Position numbers and translations under genes: made by a program
Notes under the pieces: model-generated
The model's database searches: none
What the model was told of the DNA's origin: nothing
What the model saw: the letters and a program-made list of their open reading frames with translations, nothing else
NCBI GenBank assembly: GCA_025201345.1
Contig: JAIXMG010000013.1
Coordinates: 682,001-746,000, forward strand
Source: Thamnidium elegans
Taxonomy: Eukaryota > Mucoromycota > Mucoromycetes > Mucorales > Mucoraceae
Direction: 5' to 3'
Length of the DNA stretch: 64,000 nucleotides
Shown: piece by piece, positions 57,868 to 64,000 of the stretch
Numbering within the stretch: position 1 is the first letter of the stretch
Layout of the letters: every line of letters starts with the position of its first letter

Positions 57868-60800
57868 ATGGAGGTAAAAAAGAAGATCAAAAGTACAATT
57901 TGAAACAGAAACTAAATATGCTTTTTTTCCCAGCAATTTCTTGCTGGTCTTGACGAACTTTTAACCAATTTGGCTCAAGCCCAAGATTCAGAAACTATCA
58001 GAAATGTAAGAAAAATCCCCTTTTTTTATTTTCTTATTTTTTATTAACAACGAAAAATATAGGCTACTTCAGCTTTAAATACACAATATTACGCTTCTTC
58101 TGACTGTGTTCCTGCTCTTGTCGAGATTATTTCTCGATCCCCTCACTTCCAAGTCCGTCAGTTGGCTGCTGTTGAGTTGCGTAAGAGAATTACCAAGTGG
58201 TGGTCTCAAACCCCTGAAGCTGTCAAAGTTAATTTGCGTGCTCAACTTTTAAACATTGCTCTTAACGAACAACAGTAAGTTTTTTTAAAAAGAAAATAAT
58301 CAAATCATCTACGTACACATTTTTTAATAGCTATCATAAAATAGTCAAGCCGTTCGTCATTCTATTGCTCGAGTTATTTCATCCGTTGCAAGTATTGATA
58401 TGCCTGATGAGAAATGGCCTACGCTTTTAAACTTTTTAAACGAATCTTGTGCAAGTGCCAATCCCGCTCACCGTGAGATTGGTATTTATTGTTTGTACAC
58501 TTTATTTGAAGTTATTGCTGATTTCTTTATGAACAACACTGGCTCCTTATTCGATCTTTTCAACAAGTTAATTGTCGACGCTGAGAGTAAACCAGTTCGC
58601 ATCACCACTGTTTTAGTTTTAGGTAAACTTTCTGAATTTGTTGATAGTGAAGATAAATCCACCATCAAGATGTTCAAGGCTATTATTCCTAGAATGGTCA
58701 ATGTGTTGGAAGAATGTATTAAGGATGATGATGAAGATAATGCTTCACAAATTTTTGAAGTGTTTGATACTTTGTTAATGTTGGACGCACCTTTATTAAA
58801 CGACCATTTAACCAACTTGATTGATTTCTTCTTGACGATTGGAGCTAATGCCGAATTAGAAGATAATATCCGTGTACTTGCTTTATCTTTCTTGATGTGG
58901 GCAGCAGTCTATAAACAAAACAAGATTAGACATTTGAAATTGGTTGGACATATTGTCGAAAGATTAATGCCTATTGGTACTGAAGAAGATCCTGAGGATA
59001 TTGATGAGGATTCTGCTTCCCGTGTTGCTTACAAGGTCTTAAACGCTTTAGCTACTAATATCCCCCCTCAACAAATCTTCCCTGTTGTTATGCCCTTTGT
59101 TTTAAATTATATTCAAAATCCTAATCCTAATTATCGTAAGGCCTCTATGATGGCTTTCGCTGTTACTGTTGAAGGTTGTACTGATATTATTGCAAACAAG
59201 TTGAACGAACTTCTTCCTTTGGTTTGTACTGGTCTTCAAGATCCTGAGATTATGGTTCGTCGTGCTGCATGTATGGCTCTTGGTTGTCTCGCTGAAGAGA
59301 TGCCTAATGATATTTCTGAACACCACCAAGTTCTTTTACCTCTTGTCTTCCAATTGATGAACGATAACAATGCCGAAGTCACTAAGCATGCTTGTAACGC
59401 TCTTGATGCTATCCTTGAAGGTCTCGGTTCTGATATTGTTCAATATCTTCAAGTCTTGATGGAGAAGCTCTTATTATTGTTGGAACATGCTCCTCAAACT
59501 GAAACTCGTGCTACTGTTATTGCTGCTATCGGTAGTGCTGCTCATGCTGCTGGTGATGATTTCCGTCCTTATTTCCCTGAAGTTTTGCCTCGTATTGTTC
59601 AGTTCATGTCTATGAAGGAAACCCCTGAGGAACAATTGCTTCGTGGTGTCGCCTCTGATACTGCTGGATCTATTGCTGAAGCTGTTGGTGCTGAAGTATT
59701 TAGACCTTATGTTCAAAACTTGATGGGTCTTGCTGTTGAACAACTTCAATTGGATTCTCCTCGTCTTCGTGAATGTTCTTTTGCTTTATTCTCTAACTTT
59801 GCTCGTGTATTTGGAGAAGAATTTGCTGCTTACTTACCTACCATTATGCCTGAAATTATTGCCTCTTGTAAAGCAGAAGAAAAGAACGAAACTGTTTTAG
59901 ATGAAGAAGTTGATTTAACCACTGGTGGTGTTGATGATGACTTAGATGATGATTTTGAAAACTTTAACTTTAACTCCGCTATTGCTGATGAAAAGGAATT
60001 TGCTGTTGATGCTTTAGGAGAATTGTTTGCTAACACAAAGACTCATTTCTTACCTTATGTTGATGTTTCTCTTATTGAATTGCAAAAGCTTACCAGTCAT
60101 ATCTTTGACGGTGTTCGTAAATCTGCTACTCAAAGTTTATTCACTTTCCTCAAGACACTTTATGCTATGTCTAACCCTGCACCTTGGACCGCTGGTGTTC
60201 CCGCTACTTACTCTGTACACGAAAACGTACAAAGTTTAATTAACACTGTTGTTCCTATGACTTTGGAATTATGGAAGGAAGAAGATGATAGAACTGTTGT
60301 TGTTCAAACCTGTCAAGAATTTGTTACTGCTCTTCGTTTGATGGGTCCTATTATTGTTAACGAGTGTCTTGAAGATATTGCTCAAAACCTTTTAGAAATC
60401 TTTGAAAAGAAGTCTATCTGTCAACAAGCATTTGATGATGGTGATTATGATGAAGAAGATGATGATTTAGAATCCGAGTCTGTGTTGATTAGTTCTGCTG
60501 GTGACCTTGTTGCAGCTCTTTGTGAAACTGTCGGTCCCAACTTTGCTAAATACTTTGAAGTCTATATGCCTCTTATTGTCAAGTACTATAAACCTACAAA
60601 GACTCAAGCTGAAAGATCGATGGCTATTGGTTGTTTAGGTGAATGTGTCGGTGGCCTCAAATCTGCTGCTACTCCTTATACCGAACGTTTATTGCAACTC
60701 TTTGTTAAAGCTTGTAGCGATGAAGACGAACTTGTTCGTAGTAACGCTGCTTTCGCTTTAGGTTCTTTAGCTGTCAACACTCAAGTTGATTTAAGTCAAC

Positions 60801-61204
60801 ATTATCCTGCCTTGTTAACTGCTCTCTCTCCTCTCTTCAGTAACCAAACCATCCCCAATACTGTTGATAATGCTGCTGGTGCAGTTGCTCGTTTAATATT
60901 GGCTCACCCTGAAGCTGTTCCTTTAGACCAAGTATTACCTACTTTCACAAACGCTTTACCTTTAAAGGCTGATTATGAAGAAAATGTTCCTGTCTTTGAT
61001 TGTATCTTCAAGTTGTTCTCCAGTCATAATTCATTTGTGTTTGGTAACTTGCCTCAATTCCTCCATATCTTTAACCAAGTTCTTTCTGATGAAGATCAAT
61101 TGAAGGAAAATACTAGAGCTCATTTAATTGAACTTATTCGTGCTTTGAACGTTCAATCTCCCAATTTGAATATTGCCTCTAGTGAGTTGGCTCGTTTCTT
61201 ATAA
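57868..61204 (+). CDS. KAP123: Importin beta-4 / karyopherin Kap123
   Basis: HEAT-repeat nuclear import receptor for ribosomal proteins and histones. Four exons: 57868-57873 (6 nt, Met-Glu), 57934-58005, 58063-58274, 58345-61204; 1049 residues (yeast 1113). N-terminus MEQFLAGLDELLTNLAQAQD, then the importin-beta N-terminal domain SPHFQVRQLAAVELRKRITK and consecutive HEAT repeats (VRRAACMALGCLAEEMPNDI; TKHACNALDAILEGLGSDIV; RATVIAAIGSAAHAAGDDFR). Acidic loops DEEVDLTTGGVDDDLDDDFE and DDGDYDEEDDDLESESV match the cargo-contact loops of Kap123/IPO4. The first exon is only two codons; the intronic continuation KKKIKSTI reads in frame but lacks conservation, and splicing gives the expected N-terminus. 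Confidence 0.95.
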
Positions 61205-61344
61205 AAAAAACTAAAACCTCATCCGCCTCCCCATTTATACACCTTTTTTTTTTGTATCATTAATTAAACAACAACAAAATAAAAAATTAAAATAAACTTA
61301 AATATACATGTACTTTTTTTTATTTGTTAAATGTCTAATTCTTT

Positions 61345-62792
61345 TTACAAAGGAACACGACGTAAAGCATGGATCAACCAATAATTAGAAGTCAATAAAA
61401 CAAGAGCACCGGCTTGATGAGCAGCAGCTAATTGAAGAGGCACCATATAAATCAATGTAGAGATACCCAAAGTAACTTGAAGAACTACAGCACCCATCAT
61501 AGTATTGACAGCCAATCTAGCATTCTTGGGCAAAGGAAGTCTTCTAGAATATAACCATAATGCAGTACTTAAAGTAGCAGTGGTTTCAGCCAAAGTACGA
61601 TGATCGAATTGAACGGTAGTAGGGTTCTCTAACAAGTTACGCCATTTACCATTATCTGTAGGCTTCACATAATCATCAGACCAGAGTTCGTTTGTAGGAG
61701 GGATAATGCCTTCACCCATAAAAGGGAACTCGTTATAAATTAAACCAGCATCTAAACCAGCTACTAAACCACCAGAAAGAACAGTAAGCATCATTAAAGC
61801 ACCTAAACTATGAGAGGCGATACGGAATCGTTTCAAGGCGGGGCTGTTTAACATGGATGCAACTTGCTGAGGATATTTACCAGATGCAATCTTGTTTTGA
61901 CGAATGATATCGGCAGCGACAAAGATGGTACTGGCGTAAATGGCAATGGCGGTGGCTAAATGGGCTGTCAAACGGTATTGACTGACGCGAGGAACAGATC
62001 CTGGTTCCTTCATAAGTGCGTCGGAAAGACCAGATTTAACCATGTACCAGCCCATGAAACCCTAATGATCAAAACGTAAATATTTCTTTCTTTTTTTATG
62101 TGTGTATATATATACATACTTGGAAACCTAATAAACTAGTAATGGCTAAAGTTTGCTTTGCAACACGTCGAGACATTTGTCCTTTTGAGGCAAAATAAAT
62201 ACCGGGTAAAATGAATGAAACACCGATAAATCTACCGATCATACGATGAGACCATTCCCAATAGAAAATGTTTTTAAATTCTTCAATTTTCATATTTCGG
62301 TTTAACCTATGTTGTGTATTAGAAACGGGTGCATAACAGAAAGTAGGGAAACTCTTACAATTTATATTCAGGGTATTGCTTATACTTTTCAAACTCTTCT
62401 TCCCATTCTAAAGCAGATCTTGGTGGTTTCATACCAGAGATAACATTCCATTCAGTAATAGATAAACCACTTTCGGTTAAACGAGTTAAACCACCTACAA
62501 CGATAATAGCAAATACCATACCAGCATTGAAATAAAGCCAGTATGCAACTGCAGGTTTAGAGATAATAGTTGTGGTTGCTGTAGTAGCTTCTGCTGCTGC
62601 AGTTAAATATCTCTTTTGGAAACCAATGAATTTATTCTTAAAGGTTTGGTTGAAGGCTTGCAAACTTGTTGTTTTGACGTGTGTAGTAGTAGGCTTTGTT
62701 AAAAAAGTTCTGGTAAAAGTAGTAGTAGTAGGTTGGCGTGCTGCCATTCTACCAAGACCAACAAACGATCTTTGTAATGCTGTACGGATCAT
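61345..62792 (-). CDS. COX15: Heme A synthase (mitochondrial)
   Basis: Inner-membrane enzyme oxidising heme O to heme A for cytochrome oxidase. Three exons: 62359-62792, 62120-62306, 61345-62061; 445 residues (yeast 486). The N-terminal ~65 residues are Arg/Thr-rich without acids ([20 protein letters not shown]), a mitochondrial presequence. Eight membrane helices follow. Conserved blocks seen: [71 protein letters not shown] and [20 protein letters not shown], with the heme-ligand histidines present. The frame is open further upstream, but only through TTG codons; MIRTALQRS is the natural start. Convergent with KAP123, divergent from DPH1. Confidence 0.95.
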
Positions 62793-63392
62793 AATTATCG
62801 GTAATGAAGCAAGTAAAAAGAAAAAAGAGAGGGGATAGAGCGGGGGGTTTACAGGGAACAACAAGAAAGAAGTGAGCGGTTTATCAGACCATTCTTTTTA
62901 ATAAAAAAAAAATTGAAAAAAAAAAGTCAAAGACCTGTGTAACTTAGTAACCAGGGCTGAATTTAAAAGTGATCAAGTTGACAGGGATGGCTTTTGCTTT
63001 AAAAATCGTAAAAGAGTTGATTATGACTCAAAAATTACGGTAATTTTGTTATTTCCATAGCTACACAGGAAAACGTAAGGTATCTCAGATTTAATTGTAT
63101 AATTTAAAGTGCAACTCTTTTATTATGCGTGGTTACAAGCACTGGATTACTAATACATTTCAAATATATTATTTCGTTCAAAATCTCGTAAGGAACATAT
63201 TAAATTCAATAAGAATACATTATATAAGTCAATAAATATGCTTATAATTCACTTTTTACCATCAAAGTTGATCCTACAACTGCATAAATTCTAATAGTTT
63301 ATGGGTGGCTTAGTTGTCTAATCTTTTTAAACAGTGTAGTGCTTTCAATTTTTTTTTATTCTTTTTCTTGTTAACTTTTTTTTTTGACGTAA
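62793..63392. other. Divergent promoter region, COX15 and DPH1
   Basis: 600 bp of AT-rich DNA between the two start codons. Some A tracts near 62905-62925; no repeat or other gene recognised. Confidence 0.6.
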
Positions 63393-63978
63393 ATGGAACA
63401 ACCACCTGTTATTGCTTCTGAAGAAGCCAAGAAACCTAGAAAGCGTTTCGTTGGTCGTTCTAAAAAGGCTGCTTCTACTGAAGCCAATGGAGAAGCAGGT
63501 GCCATTGAGGATGGTGCTGTTGGATTTGCAAGTAAAGTTAACCCTCTTTTCTTTTTTTTCTTTAATACTTATTATTAATTGATACCTATATATATAGAGG
63601 CACCAAGAACACGTACTAACCGTATAGCTAATCAAGTTCCTGACGAAATTTTAAACGACCCTTTATTGAATAAATCGATTGAAACTGTAACTACAAACTT
63701 TTATGCAGATCTAATTCAACAATTTATTAAATATTTTTTTTTATTATTAGATTCCTTCCAACTATAACTTTGAAATTCACAAAACTGTTTGGAGAGTTAG
63801 AAAAGCCAAAGCCAAGAGAGGTAGAATATATAATTGTGTATGTGTGTGTGTGTGTAGAAATCTTGTATATTGATATACATATATATATATATATATATAT
63901 TTAATTTACTATAGTTGCACTTCAATTGCCTGAAGGTTTAATGATGTTTGCTTGTTTACTCGCTGATATTCTCGAAAT
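63393..63978 (+). CDS. DPH1: Diphthamide biosynthesis protein 1, 5' part
   Basis: Radical SAM-type 4Fe-4S subunit that with Dph2 transfers the aminocarboxypropyl group to His of elongation factor 2, the first step of diphthamide synthesis. Exons seen: 63393-63531, 63598-63686, 63751-63820 and 63915-63978; the gene continues beyond the right edge (the last donor is GTAAGC at 63979). About 120 residues are present. After a variable Lys/Ala-rich N-terminus come RTRTNRIANQVPDEILNDPL, LNKSIETIPSNYNFEIHKTV and VALQLPEGLMMFACLLADIL, strongly matching Dph1. Exon 2 must end at ACT|GTAACT to give ETIPSNYNF with family spacing. Intron 3 carries GT and TA microsatellites. Confidence 0.92.
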
Positions 63979-64000
63979 GTAAGCAACTTCAATTAGCATG

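Noticed and set aside
62793..62864. Longer N-terminus for COX15
   Set aside because: The upstream in-frame extension starts with TTG, not [12 protein letters not shown] is a normal presequence start.

Overview
This is a nuclear, protein-coding, AT-rich window from a fungus, most likely an early-diverging one (Mucoromycota, Mucorales-like). The evidence is fungal gene content (velvet regulator, Mcm1-type MADS factor, PalI/SUR7 protein, Rad16, Zuotin without SANT domains, Mtf2-like protein, V-ATPase G), many short GT-AG introns (mostly 43-80 nt), long A and T homopolymers everywhere, and an IS630/Tc1-type transposase relic. The lineage is inferred; no rRNA or tRNA gene is visible to pin it down.

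Layout: RPL3 (minus, cut by the left edge) and VMA10 (plus) are divergent across 1.8 kb. An orphan 456-aa protein, a long-chain acyl-CoA synthetase, a 19-exon RAD16, an Mtf2-like mitochondrial protein and a kinase-fold protein follow on the minus strand to 15.6 kb. Zuotin (plus), a small voltage-sensor-like membrane protein (minus), a dipeptidyl aminopeptidase (plus), a P450 (minus) and a PalI/SUR7 protein (minus) run to 27.8 kb. A gene-poor 3.7 kb stretch leads to a HOS4-like ankyrin protein (plus), cytochrome b5 reductase (minus), then velvet and MCM1 in tandem (plus). A CIN85-like triple-SH3 protein (minus) has four copies of a 20-bp repeat upstream. The last third holds the kinetochore scaffold SPC105/KNL1, a decayed or domesticated transposase, the nuclear-basket protein MLP1/TPR, importin KAP123, heme A synthase COX15 and the 5' part of DPH1.

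The genes are mostly independent housekeeping units, not an operon or cluster. All exon models were built by hand from splice sites and reading-frame continuity; every complete multi-exon model has a total length divisible by three. The most striking property is the density of microexons: coding exons of 3, 5, 6, 7, 8, 10, 11, 17, 19, 21 and 23 nt, several inside the most conserved motifs of their proteins. Other points worth attention are the 4x20-bp promoter repeat, the transposase that lost part of its DDE triad but kept a full ORF, the KNL1 MELT-like array, and recurrent T(n)A(n) tracts, often at intron 3' ends.
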